From positions 1 to 64,000 of the forward strand of contig JBAMJV010008115.1 of assembly GCA_037951105.1 (NCBI GenBank): a stretch of DNA of 64,000 nt. Direction: 5' to 3'. Shown here piece after piece: positions 10,321-20,895 of the stretch. Position 1 is the stretch's first letter. Each line of letters starts with the position of its first letter. The notes under the pieces were generated by a model, which ran no database searches, was not told where the DNA came from, and worked only from the letters and a program-made list of their open reading frames with translations. A program made the translations under genes and the position numbers. This DNA is from Echinarachnius parma (Eukaryota; Echinodermata; Echinoidea; Clypeasteroida; Echinarachniidae).

Positions 10321-10930
10321 GGGGAATTTCGATCCCGTTGTCTCTGTTGAAATTATTGGGATTGAGGCGGATATTGATAGCTTCCTTTACCCTACGTGTG
10401 TACCAATGCCGTTCTTGGGAAAGGCACTGAACCCCGTCCCAGTCTGGCTGATGCTGGTTCTCCCAAGCATGTTCGGCTACGGCTAAGCTGTCAGTTCGGC
10501 GGAGCCTGACGTCCCTCTTATGCTCAGTGATTATTTCTGATATCGGTCGGGCAGTTTTACCGAGGTAGGATCTGTCACATCCTTGGCAAAGGATGTTGTA
10601 CACAATGCCATCCCGTCTGTGTTGAGAAATTGGACCCTTGGGGCGAGTTAGTTGCTGACGTAGAGTGGTATCTGGTCTGAAAACCGTTCGGATCCCATGG
10701 CTCTCTAGGCGGCGCCTGAGTTGTTGGGAGACACCATAAATGTACGGCAAGACGGTGAAAGTCTTTTCTTCCTTCTGATCCTTGGGCTCTGACGCTCTCT
10801 TCTTGGTTTTGTGTATAAAACGGCGTGTGTAACCGTTGAGACTCGAGGCACTGCGGACACGCGTCCGCTCTTTGCATGGCTGTTGTGGGCTTGTCACAAT
10901 GCGTGACGCTCTGTCAAATAGACATTTCAC
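10220..10930 (-). pseudogene. Penelope-like element, GIY-YIG endonuclease part
   Basis: Minus-strand frame of 236 codons. The GIY-YIG domain is visible at about residues 128-165: GIVYNILCQGC, then SYLGKTARP, then EHKRD. Upstream is a basic linker (HKTKKRASEPKDQKEEKTF) and the FTVLPYIYGVSQQLRRRL segment seen in Penelope-like proteins. The Arg normally found between the YIG strand and EH (as in ...RL.EH) is replaced by Ile, so the nuclease is probably inactive. The frame is not continuous with the RT part (10969-11292); a frameshift lies at about 10930-10970. The C-terminal end overlaps a local tandem duplication (GTACGCATC...). Confidence 0.82.
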
Positions 10931-10968
10931 CAGACCTCGATCTCTTCACCAATATGGGATGGTGAGAG

Positions 10969-11318
10969 TCAAACGTTATATACTGGTCTGTGTGGGTAGG
11001 CTTCCTGTAGACTGAGGTGGAGAGTATGTGGTTGTCGTCTGTGAACTATCGTATCTAAGAATGCTATTTTCCCTTCGCACTCCATCTCTGATGTGAACTG
11101 GATGGATGGTTGGCGGCTGTTCATGTGTTTGAGCAGATTGTGTGTTTCTGAGCCGGAGACTATGATGAAAGTATCATCTTCGTATCTATTCCAAACCCGA
11201 GGAAGGCAAGAGAGGGGACATGTGTCTAACGCTTCTTCCTCGAAACTCTCCATGTATAGGTTGGCCACGACAGTCGAGACCGGGCTGCCCATGGCTGGCC
11301 CTTCCGTCTGTATAGTAT
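10969..11318 (-). pseudogene. Penelope-like element, reverse transcriptase fragment
   Basis: The minus strand encodes PAMGSPVSTVVANLYMESFE, then WNRYEDDTFII and AFLDTIVHRR. These are RT fingers/palm motifs; the catalytic Y-x-D-D is YEDD and is intact. In-frame sequence continues upstream of the Met to about 11318, so the Met is internal rather than a start. The element is cut off at about 11320, where a different repeat (ACACTCTAAATTACA) begins, so the N-terminal RT half is missing. After PVYNV the frame stops; homologous sequence resumes in another frame (VKCLFDRASRIV). Dead copy. Confidence 0.85.
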
Positions 11319-11426
11319 AAACTACACTCTAAATTACAGGGATTTAAAATCTAAATCGTAGCTAGGATTAAAACATATATAAATAGTGGTGCAGCTAAGT
11401 GTAGAATACCAGGAGATTCGTTCAGT

Positions 11427-12655
11427 TAGTCATACAAGCACCCAAATTGGCATGTACATTACCTTTGGTTCACTTTTTCAGAAAAAAATCTTAGCCACGC
11501 AAAATTCCAACATGGCGGCCATTTTCCAAGATGACCGCCAAAAAGCTACTTTTTGTCATAAACAGATACATAATTAGTCGATTTCAATAATATTGGTGTC
11601 GATTCCAATTATGTATGGCATGCAGAAACCAAACGTGGTATATTTAGTCCCTATCCACTTACGTAGCTACTGTAAAAATCCAACATGGCGGCCATTTCCC
11701 AAGATGGCCGCCAAAAAGCTACTTTTTGTCTTAAAAAATAATTAATTTGTCGGTTTCAATGATCTAGGAGTCGATACTAATTATGTATAGTAAGCATAAA
11801 CCAATTATGCATTATTCGGTCCCTATCCAGTGGCGTAACTACTGTGAAATTCCAAGAAATTTTCCAAGATGGCCACCAAAAAGCTCCCTTTTGTCATTAA
11901 AAGAGAAATAATCAGCCAATTTCTATGATCTTGAAGTCAATTCCAATTACATATGGTATGCAGAAACAAAATGTGCTATATTTAGTCCTTATCCAGCTGG
12001 GTACCTACAGTGTAAATCCAACATAGCGGTCATTTTCGAAGATGGCCGCAAAAAAGCTACTTTTTGTCATTAAAAGAGAAATAGTCAGTACATTTCAATG
12101 ATCTTGTAGTCAATTCCAATTACATATGGTATGCAGAAACAAAATGTGCTATATTTAGTCCCTATCCATTTGCATAGCTTCTTACTATACAAATCCAATA
12201 TGGTGGCTATTTTTCAAGATAGCCGCCAAAAAGCTACTTTTTCATAAAAAGATTATTAAATTGTTCATTTAAATGATCTGGAAGTCGATTATAATTATGC
12301 ATAGTATGCATAAACCAAATGTGCTAAATCTAGTCCCTATCCACTGGCCAAGCTACGTTTAGCAACATTTTCATCTTGACTACGTTGGTTAATATCAGAG
12401 TGATTCTTACAGTCGATTTAAATTGTGTATAGTATTCAGAAACCAAATTTGTGTATAGTATTCAGAAACCAAATTTGTGTATAGTATTCAGAAACCAAAT
12501 TTGCTACATCTAGACCTATCCAATTGCGTACCTACTGGACAATCTAGCATGGCGGCTATTTCCAATATGGCCACCAAATTGTACTTTTTTGTCATTAAAA
12601 TACAAACTAATAGTTGGTCAATTTCAATGGTTTGGGAGTCGACTAAACTCGTATA
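11427..12655. repeat. Tandem repeat, about 175-bp unit with ATGGCGGC motifs
   Basis: Six to seven diverged copies of a unit with CCAACATGGCGGCCATTTT, CCAAGATGGCCGCCAAAAAG, CTACTTTTTGTCATTAAAA, ATGATCT.GAGTCGATTCC and a TTAGTCCCTATCCA segment. Core motifs fall near 11505, 11683, 11865, 12020, 12196 and 12545. The first copy, including its unique outer flank (CAAGCACCCAAATTGGCATG), appears inverted at 13605-13776, so the whole block is bracketed by an inverted repeat. Confidence 0.75.
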
Positions 12656-12872
12656 TTCTTAAGAATTGCAACTCTTGAGAATTGCAAGATATGTGTCCAA
12701 ACTATGCCGTACTCTCGAGAGTTGCAAATCTTAATAATTAAAACCGGAAGATAATTATCAATGATAACTATCTTCATACTAAAGGGACATTTGAAAAAAA
12801 TCTAACCCTATTTTATTCTTCTCTTACCATAAGCTAAACAACACGGCAGAAGAGAAACGAGGAAGCTCCAAG

Positions 12873-13020
12873 TATTTTTCGTGGAGTTAGACACTTTACA
12901 GGCATGCCTTTAACTAAATAAAATGGTTTACCCCTATACTCTTTAAAAGAATTTTTCGTGGAGTTAGACACTTTACAGGCATGCCTTTAACTAAATAAAA
13001 TGGTTTACCCCTATACTCTT
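12873..13020. repeat. Near-perfect 76-bp tandem duplication
   Basis: The segment ATTTTTCGTGGAGTTAGACA...GTTTACCCCTATACTCTT occurs twice head to tail with essentially no differences, which points to a recent duplication. The preceding part (ACTAAAGGGACATTTG...) matches a repeat at about 55500-55540. Confidence 0.7.
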
Positions 13021-13213
13021 AAAAGAATTGGGCAACAAATGCCCAACTTTTAACCAACACTGGGCAACATACTGTCCACACAACTATTGGTTAAAATCTG
13101 CCCAACTGATGTTCACTTGAAGGCTCAATTGGGTAATAATTGCCCAGAATTATGAATCTTTTTTACCAACCAACAATTACCCAACTAAATCTACCCAACA
13201 TTTTAAGAGCGTA
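13014..13213. mobile_element. Short GGGTAA/GGGCAA foldback (200 bp) with TA ends
   Basis: Ends TACTCTTAAAAGAATTGGGC and CCCAACATTTTAAGAGCGTA. Internal TTGGGCAA / TTGCCCAA / TTACCCAA words. The same terminus and internal words mark the much longer element at 28688-30166. The flanking TA suggests a Tc1/mariner-type target, an inference from the ends only. Confidence 0.65.
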
Positions 13214-13604
13214 TATGGCCATTGTTTCATGCACCTCCATGAAACAAAAAAGAATTAAAATATCCCTTATTGAGAATGCACAGGTATATACTTCAGGAAA
13301 AATCTGGAGACTTCCATCCATTGGACACCAAGTATATTGTCCAGGCTGATGTTGCTGAAAACTGAAATTCCTCACAATAGCTGCGTATATATAGTGCTCT
13401 AACTGGCATAGAATAGGGGTGAAAAAAGTGAAAATGTGTTCTGTCAGCGTATTAGATATATAACAGCAATAAGCAAGCGAATGATCGTGAAAGAGATTGT
13501 CTTCTATATCAGTTCATTGCAAGTTACAAGCGATTATAACCTCTAGGAAGTTTCTGGCACGAGAATTAACCGCCCCTTGTTTCAAGCAAAAGCAAAAAAT
13601 CAAC

Positions 13605-13776
13605 ACCAAGATTATTGAAATCGACCAATTATTTTTATTTTTATGACAAAAAGTAGCTTTTTGGCGGCCATCTTGGAAAATGGCCGCCATGTTAGAATTT
13701 TGCGTGGCCAAGATTTGTTTCTGAAATAGTGAACCAAAGGTAATGTACATGCCAATTTGGGTGCTTGTATGACTAT
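13605..13776. repeat. Inverted copy of the first 11.4-kb repeat unit
   Basis: Reverse complement of 11427-11605 with few changes, including the outer flank (CATGCCAATTTGGGTGCTTG) and the AAAAAGTAGCTTTTTGGCGG / ATGGCCGCCATGTT core. The 100- and 64-residue minus-strand frames here are translations of this repeat. Confidence 0.75.
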
Positions 13777-14284
13777 TTGAACGATTGTTACAGCTATCTG
13801 CCCCACTAAAATGCACTTAGATTATTTGTAAATCTATGAAGACTTAAAAATACGCGCAAAAGCAATTGTTAATCGATGTGTGATGTGTGATTTTCAATCC
13901 ATCAAAGGATTTAAAAATAACGCCAGGTTATCGGAGATTTGACGAACAGTGATATTTCACCCGTGACCTACTGCGGTATTCTGAAGCTAAGTTTTCTTAG
14001 TTGTATACTCATGAATATTCATAACTAGGATTACGGTTTTGGTTAGAGTTAAGGATATGATTACAATGAGACCACTCTTTCCATCATCGATTTACGTAGC
14101 GTAGTGGTCCCCACAGTAAACTAAAAACTGAAAAATTGTGGCCTGCATCACTGATTATGAATAATTAATTAGGATGCCATGAACTCGCCTGGGGCCTAAT
14201 AAGATTAACATAAAACAACTCCAGCTATGAACTCTGTAAAACCACTTGAGTTGGAAATCGTATGTTCAGTCAGTGGAGTAATGA

Positions 14285-14430
14285 GCCAAATCTTTGGGGG
14301 GGGGGAGGGGCTAAACCAAATCCGCATCACCACCGGATATTGCGAAGGAGCGTAGCGACTGAGTGGGGGGAGGGTGTGGGAGGGGGGTGTCCCCCCTCCC
14401 ACGGTAGGGAGCTTTTGCATTTTGGGACTT
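14285..14430. repeat. Repeat shared with 45765-45875
   Basis: GCGAAGGAGCGTAGCGACTGAGTGGGGGGAGGG... then TGTCCCCCCTCCCAC.GTAGGGAGCTTTTG(C/T)ATTTTGGGA matches the interior of the hAT-like element at 45.3-46.4 kb. This is probably an isolated piece of that family. Confidence 0.55.
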
Positions 14431-14909
14431 GAAACTGTGCAATCTGTGCATATCTAGAAAGGAAATTCTGACTTGACGACATGTACTACTAATGTGCGTT
14501 AGTGCGTCATCGTCATGATTCTACCAACCAGAAAAGGTTATGATTGTTTCATGAAGAAAAACAAAAATGCACCCACTAAATAATATTCGCAGTGACATCT
14601 TCAGTTCAAACAGTGCATCAAAAACATTATTTTATGACAAATCAAAATGAACATTGTATTCCAGACTTATACAAGACCGATTCCCGAGGGAGCGAAACAA
14701 TATCCGAGAGAGGGAAGGATGATTGGAAGGTGTGATGATAGTGCACGGTAAAGGTACTTTTGCAATGTTTTACTTGAAATTATGCAATCTGATGTATACC
14801 TGGGAAGAAAATTTTACTTGACATGAAGTAAAAGTTTTCTTGTCTGAAGAAATACTTTTTTTTTCAATGACTGATAACGAATTAGATAAAAGCCATGATT
14901 GAAATTTAT

Positions 14910-14952
14910 TTGGGGGGGGGGGGGGGGAAGCGCCCCCCCCCCCCCCCCCCAC
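14910..14952. repeat. G17/C18 hairpin
   Basis: A run of about 17 G, the spacer AAGCG, then a run of about 18 C: a near-perfect homopolymer hairpin. Similar facing G and C runs occur at 25500-25545 and 55338-55382. Confidence 0.7.
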
Positions 14953-15469
14953 CAGTACGTACGCCAGTGTGTTCAGTATAACCGGTGAGCGGAGAAAGAA
15001 TCTCTGCTAGGTACTTTGAGAGGTTGTAGGCAAAGGAGTCGATGCATGACACTATGGGTCGCAGTATACTGTGGGTTTGTGTATCTTGGGTAACCCGTAT
15101 ATCCTAGGAGGTTGCTTCTGTGTAATATATCAAATATAGGAAAAGTTAGAGCTTTCAAATCATTTATTTGTGTGGAATGTTTTTCAAAAATCATGATTTG
15201 AATTATCAAAGTAGTGCATTTCGCCAATAATGTCTTCTTTTACGAATCTGCTCTTCCGAAAAGTGATCGATCTTGAAGATAGGTTACACTCTAAATTACA
15301 AGGATTTAAAATTAAATCTATTAGATTTACTTTTAAATCTTTCTTCGGCTGTGGTTAGGGACCAGGCGATCAAGATTTAAAATAAATGTTGTGTTGGATT
15401 TAAAAATATAAATCCAGATAGATTAAAATTGAAGCCCTTTTGGATTTGTTTTTTGTTAATCTTATTAGG

Positions 15470-15735
15470 CCACAGGGGGGCATTCTGAAAAGATAAGACA
15501 TGTCCTAAGTCATGGATTTTGTTCTAAGTTACGAGTCGTTACTATATTTGTATTCTGAAAACAGGACTTAGGACATGTCCTAACTTAGGACATCCTAAAG
15601 TTACGACACGTATGCAAATGAGCTAAAAAGTTAAGACACGTATGCAAATGAGCTAAAAAGTTACGACTGAGCTAATTTGTATTCTGAAAGCCACAACTCA
15701 GGATACAACTTAAGTCTGCCTCTGAGGTGTCCTAA
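15470..15735. mobile_element. ATTCTGAAA foldback-type repeat with 32-bp tandem duplication
   Basis: Contains CATTCTGAAAAGATAAGACA, TTTGTATTCTGAAAACAGGA and TTTGTATTCTGAAAGCC around inverted TAAGTCCTGT/ACTTAGGACATGTCCTAA words. The ends resemble the GGTGTATTCTGAAA family at 6.19 kb. GACACGTATGCAAATGAGCT with its flank is duplicated in tandem at about 15600-15662. Confidence 0.5.
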
Positions 15736-16199
15736 CTCGGTCACTCGCACGATTTACGATAGTAATTATGACATTAAAGTGCAATGAGCGTCCGAAAGTG
15801 TAACCAAAAAAGAACATACATTTATTGCGAGTAGTTGCGCGTGATAACAAAGATTGAGCGCGTTGACTGAAAAAGTACGCTTGAAAGTTATCTTTCATGC
15901 GCTCTCGGCCTCTTCGATCTTTTCCACTCTACCAAAAGACTGCAAAATGTTCATACATGTTAATGTTATTGATAGGCCTTCACGGAAACAAAACAAAATT
16001 AATTGTTTACTGTACAAGAGAAAGACATTATTTGGTTTACATTTGTAAATTACATTAATTACATTCATTATTTAAAAGTGATATAGCTGTAAAATAATTG
16101 GTTAGTGTAAGTACTGTGTCGGCCAATTACGACAGCCAAATAAGTTGATGAGATGCATCAATAGTGTAGTTTGAGTGTCTCCAACAAGTATTATTTGAT

Positions 16200-16601
16200 C
16201 AGGCGCGGATCTAGCTTTTTGCTAAGAGGGGGGGTTGGACCAATGTCGATGCGGAGCATCGTTCACGAGCCGCGTAGCGGCGAGGCGATTTATTTGGCTA
16301 TTTTGAACCCCCGTAAGTGATGTCTTTTTGCTATAATGGGGGGTTTGACCCAATGACGATGCGGAGCATCGTCCATGAGCCGCGAAGCGGTGATTTTTGT
16401 TGCTATTTTGAACCCCCGTAAGTGATGTTTTCCACATCACATTTTCACTTGGCAGCCCAAGGGGGGGGGGGGGGGGGGGGGGGGTTAAACCCATGATGGC
16501 GTTTTTCTATGCACATCACATTTTCACTTGGCAGCCCAAGGGGGGGGGGGGTTTAAACCCCCTAACCTCCCCCCCCCCCTTCCCCCGTAGATCCGCGCCT
16601 G
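16200..16601. mobile_element. Non-autonomous element with CAGGCGCGGATCTA ends
   Basis: Terminal inverted repeat CAGGCGCGGATCTA (left) and TAGATCCGCGCCTG (right). The interior is two to three tandem units: GACGATGCGGAGCATCGT, GAGCCGCG(T/A)AGCGG, ATTTTGAACCCCCGTAAGTG and CACATCACATTTTCACTTGG followed by a G run of up to 24. Ends of this kind are known from hAT-related MITEs. I could not find a clean 8-bp target duplication (left flank TATTTGAT, right flank TTGATTTG). Confidence 0.68.
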
Positions 16602-16929
16602 TTGATTTGTTCAGTGTCATTCAACTGTGACGGTGTATATTATTTCAATTTCGAACGCTGGATATCATTACGTTATAGTGTATTTGTTATTATTGGTAAA
16701 CTGAACAATTCAGACATTATGTTAATTTTAATAAAATAAAACAAAATCAATGGGGCAATCAACCCTATGAGTACGAGAGGAAATACATAAATAAACAAAT
16801 AAATATATAATAAATCCAATTGTAGGCCTACCAAGTATACTGATACTGCCAGGGAGGTAGGCACAAAGTTAAAGCAAGGGCGCGCATGAATTATGCATTT
16901 TTATTCCACCGGAAAACTGGCTTGTATGT

Positions 16930-17330
16930 ATAATAATTATATAATATTGACTGGCCTTGAGTCATCGGAAATATTGCATTCGCTAGGATCATATTGTACG
17001 AGTCGAAGACGAGTGCAATGTGATCCTAGCGTATGCAATATTTCTGATAGTTCACGACAGAACAAGCCAGTCAATATTATTAATATTATACATACACTAT
17101 TCAGAGGAAAACCTAAATAAACAAAAACATAAACCTTGACCGTCTTTTTTTTCATTGAAGACCAATGCATTGAATTTCAAATTACTGATTACACATTTTC
17201 AACCCATGAAGGGCCATTTGCGCGTATTATAGCAGAGATGCGTAGTATCCATACGTCACAATTAGACACGCGCAAAACCATTCATACGTCATTAATAAAC
17301 ACGCGTATGTGCGCACTATATTGTGCTTGA
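16930..17330. mobile_element. AATATTGACTGGC foldback (copy 4) plus shared flanking modules
   Basis: The foldback at about 16930-17085 has inner arms GAAATATTGCATTCGCTAGG and CCTAGCGTATGCAATATTTC. It is followed by CTATTCAGAGGAAAACCTAA and ATTGAAGACCAATGCATTGA (as after copy 1 at 1255-1360), then the AACCCATGAAGGG repeat at 17199-17325. Confidence 0.58.
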
Positions 17331-17373
17331 TTGAATATTCAGCTCCATGGAGGGGTAATATTCGACTGTTATC

Positions 17374-18140
17374 TCTTAGTGGGCCATTTTGCTGTAATCT
17401 GATTGGTCAATTTGTCTTTGAGACAAACCCGTATTTACCTCATTTACTTGGTCAAAATGATCAAACGGGTAATATGAGCCCGTATTACCTGTTTACGTCT
17501 TGTTGTTGTTATTGTTTTAATGTAAATTATCGTGTTTTTCATCGTTGTGCACATGCGCAGTGGCGATTTCAACCACTGAAGATGAGCCCGTATTACGTGA
17601 ATGAAAGCTATCGCGATCGATATCGATATCGCGATAGCTAGGCTAGATATCGCTCACAGCAGCAAAATGGCTGCAAATTCGCGGAGATTCGAACACCACT
17701 CCAGGGATGAAATATCCGAGAAGGAAACATCTTCAACGCCGAAAAATACGATTAGAGCGAACTTGAAAGCGGCCAGGGCCTTTCGGGCTTTTTTGGAAGA
17801 AAGCAACGATTATTCAGATGATGTTTGCTTCGAAAGTTTTTCCGCTGATAAACTCAATGGAGCTCTCGAAGGATTCTGGTTGGGCGCTCGGAAGCAGAAG
17901 AGTGACGGGGACGCTCCGGCGGGTAGCATCCGTGCGGGTACCGGCGGCATGCAACGGTAAGCAAGCTTTTTATAAAGCCTCAACGTTGGAAAATCTCCGT
18001 CATAGCTTGGAACAGATATCTGAAATCTCCACCGAATGAGAAGGGATTTGATATTATCAAAGACAGGGAATTTTCTGCATCAAATGAATCTTACAAATCT
18101 GATTGATCAATTTGTCTTAGTGGGCCATTTTGCTGTAATC
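17374..18140. repeat. Direct repeats flanking the Crypton-like fragment
   Basis: CTTAGTGGGCCATTTTGCTG with TAATC lies at 17374-17398 and again at about 18116-18140. CTGATTGGTCAATTTGTCTT (17398) is matched by CTGATTGATCAATTTGTCTT (about 18095). The two words come in opposite order at the two sides, as expected if a longer tandem repeat brackets the fragment. Confidence 0.55.
17667..18104 (+). pseudogene. Crypton/KIAA1958-like tyrosine recombinase, N-terminal part, frameshifted
   Basis: From ATG 17667 (context GCAAAATGG) the first frame gives MAANSRRFEHHSRDEISEKE, then NTIRANLKAARAFRAFLEES and LNGALEGFWLGARKQ, up to a stop at 17958. Similarity resumes in the next frame with GKQAFYKASTLENLRHSL (to about 18005) and in the third frame with NRYLKSPPNEKGFDIIKDRE, FSASNESYKSD, then a stop at 18102. 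This order, a core-binding helix pair followed by 'YKxSTLxxxRxxLxRYL' and 'DIIKDxEFxxSN', is that of the N-terminal domain shared by Cryptons and the KIAA1958/ZMYM/QRICH1 family. The catalytic recombinase part is absent. An alternative is that 17667-17956 is a true exon, since AACG|GTAAGC is a good donor, but the homology continuing past it in shifted frames argues for decay. Confidence 0.6.
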
Positions 18141-18419
18141 AAAAGCAAACAAAAATAACAACAACAAGTATTTGAGACTTGTTAAAAATTACATCAATAA
18201 TTTCACGGCTACTTGATAACAACAAATAATATAACTGATTTAAGCAAACTGTATGTATTTTTAAAAGAACTGTTTCAACAATTTTACAAAGAAACCATGT
18301 GAGATGGACAATATTTGAAATTGATAAGGCAAGGGAGCACAAAGAGCACAAGAAAGAGCACAAGATGGTGAGTACAAATATGTTTGAAAAAATGTATACA
18401 CTTAAAGAGATAAATCCGT

Positions 18420-18552
18420 CACACCCTGCTTGTTCTCACGCAATACGGGATATATCTACGTTCTGGTTCCATATTCCATTCGGCCTCCGGCCTCATGGAA
18501 TATGGAACCAGAACGTAGATATATCCCGTATTGCGTGAACAAGCAGGGTGTA
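18420..18552. repeat. Near-perfect hairpin, arms about 60 bp
   Basis: CACCCTGCTTGTTC.CACGCA...GGTTCCATATTCCAT and its exact complement enclose the loop TCGGCCTCCGGCCTC. High arm identity indicates a young element or ongoing correction of the arms. The frames over it are arm translations. Confidence 0.72.
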
Positions 18553-19327
18553 ACTAATATTATATCCCTTCTATGAATATTCATGAGTATTCTAGAAACG
18601 TGATTGGTGATTGGGGCTCTCACAATAAAGATTATTTCCACTATAAATCTGAAATCGGGGAATATGTTTTACTATTTTTGCCGATACCAGGAAAATAACG
18701 TTTTAGATCATATTACCCATAGAGATGCGTGTAATAACAGCTTCTCTGCGAGCGGAGGTCTTGTTTAAGCTTGCGAAAGATTCTCGACGAGATTTCCCAA
18801 AGAGTAATTTAAAACGAAATACAGAATATTTTCACCCGTGAATATCAACAAGTTCCAAACAATATTCTAGAGATGCATTTCATGTATAACATGGCGGTTT
18901 TCGAAGTAAACAATTTCGAAAATGGTGCACATTTTGCATCGTTGTCCTTCCATGGTCGTGACAGTAATTCATTTCATTTAATTTCATTTCATGTAATGTA
19001 TATAATGTGTACGAATAGGTATTTTCCCATTGAATTACACACGTGTGTATGTAAAGCGGGTTAATTATTCACTTTGATGCGCACGTTTTGCATTTGTGTG
19101 CACATTAGTTGTTAATGCGCGTAACCATGAATGGAAAGATAGCGCAATACGCGCTCTGTGCCAGGACTATTGCGCAAAGGGGGCCAGTGTCACAAACAAA
19201 ACATAGTGCAGTGATGGTTCTATGATCAATGGTTTGTTTTCCTTTATAATACTTAAGTTTAATTTAAATCATTTATTTAGATGATTATAATCATGCGAAG
19301 GATACAGAGCAAACAGAAGGGATATAA

Positions 19328-19485
19328 AACAAATATACCAAGCTTTTAGTTCTTCGGAGGGACTGGCATAGTTACTATTTTTGTCCTCGGGGCTTCGCCC
19401 CTCGGAAAAAATAGTTCTATGCCAGTCCCTCCTCAGATATATAATTCCACTATACTTTCTCACAGCTTGGTATATTTGTATAATA
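19328..19485. repeat. Hairpin with CTTCGCC loop
   Basis: Arms AAATATACCAAGC...GGAGGGACTGGCATAG and CTATGCCAGTCCCTCC...GCTTGGTATATTT enclose TCCTCGGGGCTTCGCCCCTCGG. Confidence 0.65.
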
Positions 19486-19549
19486 TTATATGACCTATAA
19501 AGATACTGGTGTGCGATTGGTCAAAATGCTGTCACGTGACCATCGCTAC

Positions 19550-20105
19550 AAGGATGAGAAGCGTTATATTGAACAACCAGTCAATATAACGCCGTTATAT
19601 TGACTGGTATGACGCAATTTACGTCACAATGGGTGTGTGAAGATGAACAATTTAGCATCCTGGCACGCGCAGTGTTGTCAAGCTTTCTACGGAGATTGCG
19701 CGATCCGAAAGTAAATTTCAAAGGAAGGTCGAATAAAGAAGCATTTTGCGCAGCATTTCGATAACACGTCTGTTCTACTGGAAGGATTTCGATTTAATCT
19801 AATGATTTTCCCTTGTCCATAATATTATTTCCAACACCAAATTTATATTTAACTTGATTTGTATCTATATAGGTCATCATAATATAACAGATATTGACTT
19901 TTTCCTTCGGGAACCATATAACATTTCATTTCCCTTGGGGAGTTATATTTTTGTCTCGGAATACTATATTTTTCCTCAGCGCTACGCGCTTCGGAAAAAT
20001 ATAATGTCCCTCTACACAAATATAACTTCCCTCGAGGATCTCAAATGTTATATTGCCCCTCAAGACAGTCAATATCTGTATAATATTGACTCGCAAATAC
20101 ACATT
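19550..20105. repeat. GTTATATTGACTGG-related inverted repeats and hairpin
   Basis: 19550-19610 contains ACCAGTCAATATAAC and GTTATATTGACTGG facing each other. 19880-20090 is a hairpin with AATATAACAGATATTGACT ... AGTCAATATCTGTATAATAT arms and the loop CCTCAGCGCTACGCGCTTCGG. Confidence 0.5.
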
Positions 20106-20124
20106 TTAGTAAGTAAATAATTAC

Positions 20125-20265
20125 CGTTGGTGAAGGTGATGGGACAAACTATCACTTCGGAGGCGATCTGGATGTAGCTATCTTTCCGAAGCGAAGCTGA
20201 GGAAAGATAGCGTATACATTCAGATTGCCGAGGAATTGATAGTTTGCCATCGCCTGAAACCAAAA
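20125..20265. repeat. Hairpin with CCGAAGCGAAGC loop
   Basis: Arms GAAGGTGATGG.ACAAACTATCA...GATAGCTATCTTTCC-like and their complement (ending TGATAGTTTGCCATCGCC) around TTCCGAAGCGAAGCTGAGGAA. Same design as the three hairpins above. Confidence 0.5.
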
Positions 20266-20489
20266 TGTGATTTTTTGCTTTATATTCCACATCAATTATT
20301 TTGATCACAAACGATCCATAACTAACACAAAGGATTAAAAAGTTTGAAATATTGAGCAATTATTCGAGTGTTTTATTTTAATTTCGTCAATCCTGCACAT
20401 GAACAAGATTTGTGATTAAAAGTCAAAGACGCTTATACCACTGTCTATTAAGCGTAGCCACGCGTAAACGTTGCGCACCATCGCACTAG

Positions 20490-20895
20490 CTGCGTTCACA
20501 CGGTAAAAGCCAATCTTGTGGGTATCTTGTGGTTTGCGCTCGTTTGAACACGCAAAACTCGTGGTTATCTTATGTTTTCCAAACCACAAGATTGCGCGCA
20601 CTGCAAACTACACGCAATCTCGTGGTTATCTTGTGGTTTCCAAACCACAAGATAACCACAAGATACTTGTAAGATGTTTCGCAGAATGAGCGCGCGACTG
20701 CGCGCGCGGTCTATTTTTTTTTACCGTCTGAACACAATCAGCTTCGAGACTCGTGGTTTGGGTTGACCTCATGACCGAGATATGCTTCCGGTGTGAAGAC
20801 AAGTCAAGTGAGCGCGCGTGACCTCGAATGAGAAAGGCGCGCACACTACTTCCGGTTTTAATTCTTAAGAATTGCAACTCTCGAGAATTGGCATC
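20490..20895. repeat. TCTTGTGGTT-rich foldback repeat, copy 2
   Basis: Matches 2100-2610 in order: TCGTGGTTATCTTGTGG words, inverted AACCACAAGATAACCACAAG, GAGCGCGCGACTGCGCGCGC, TTTTTTACCGTCTGAACACA, CATGACCGAGATATGCTTCC and ACTTCCGGTTTTAATTCTTA. The right end is replaced by other sequence after GAGAATTGGC. Confidence 0.55.
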
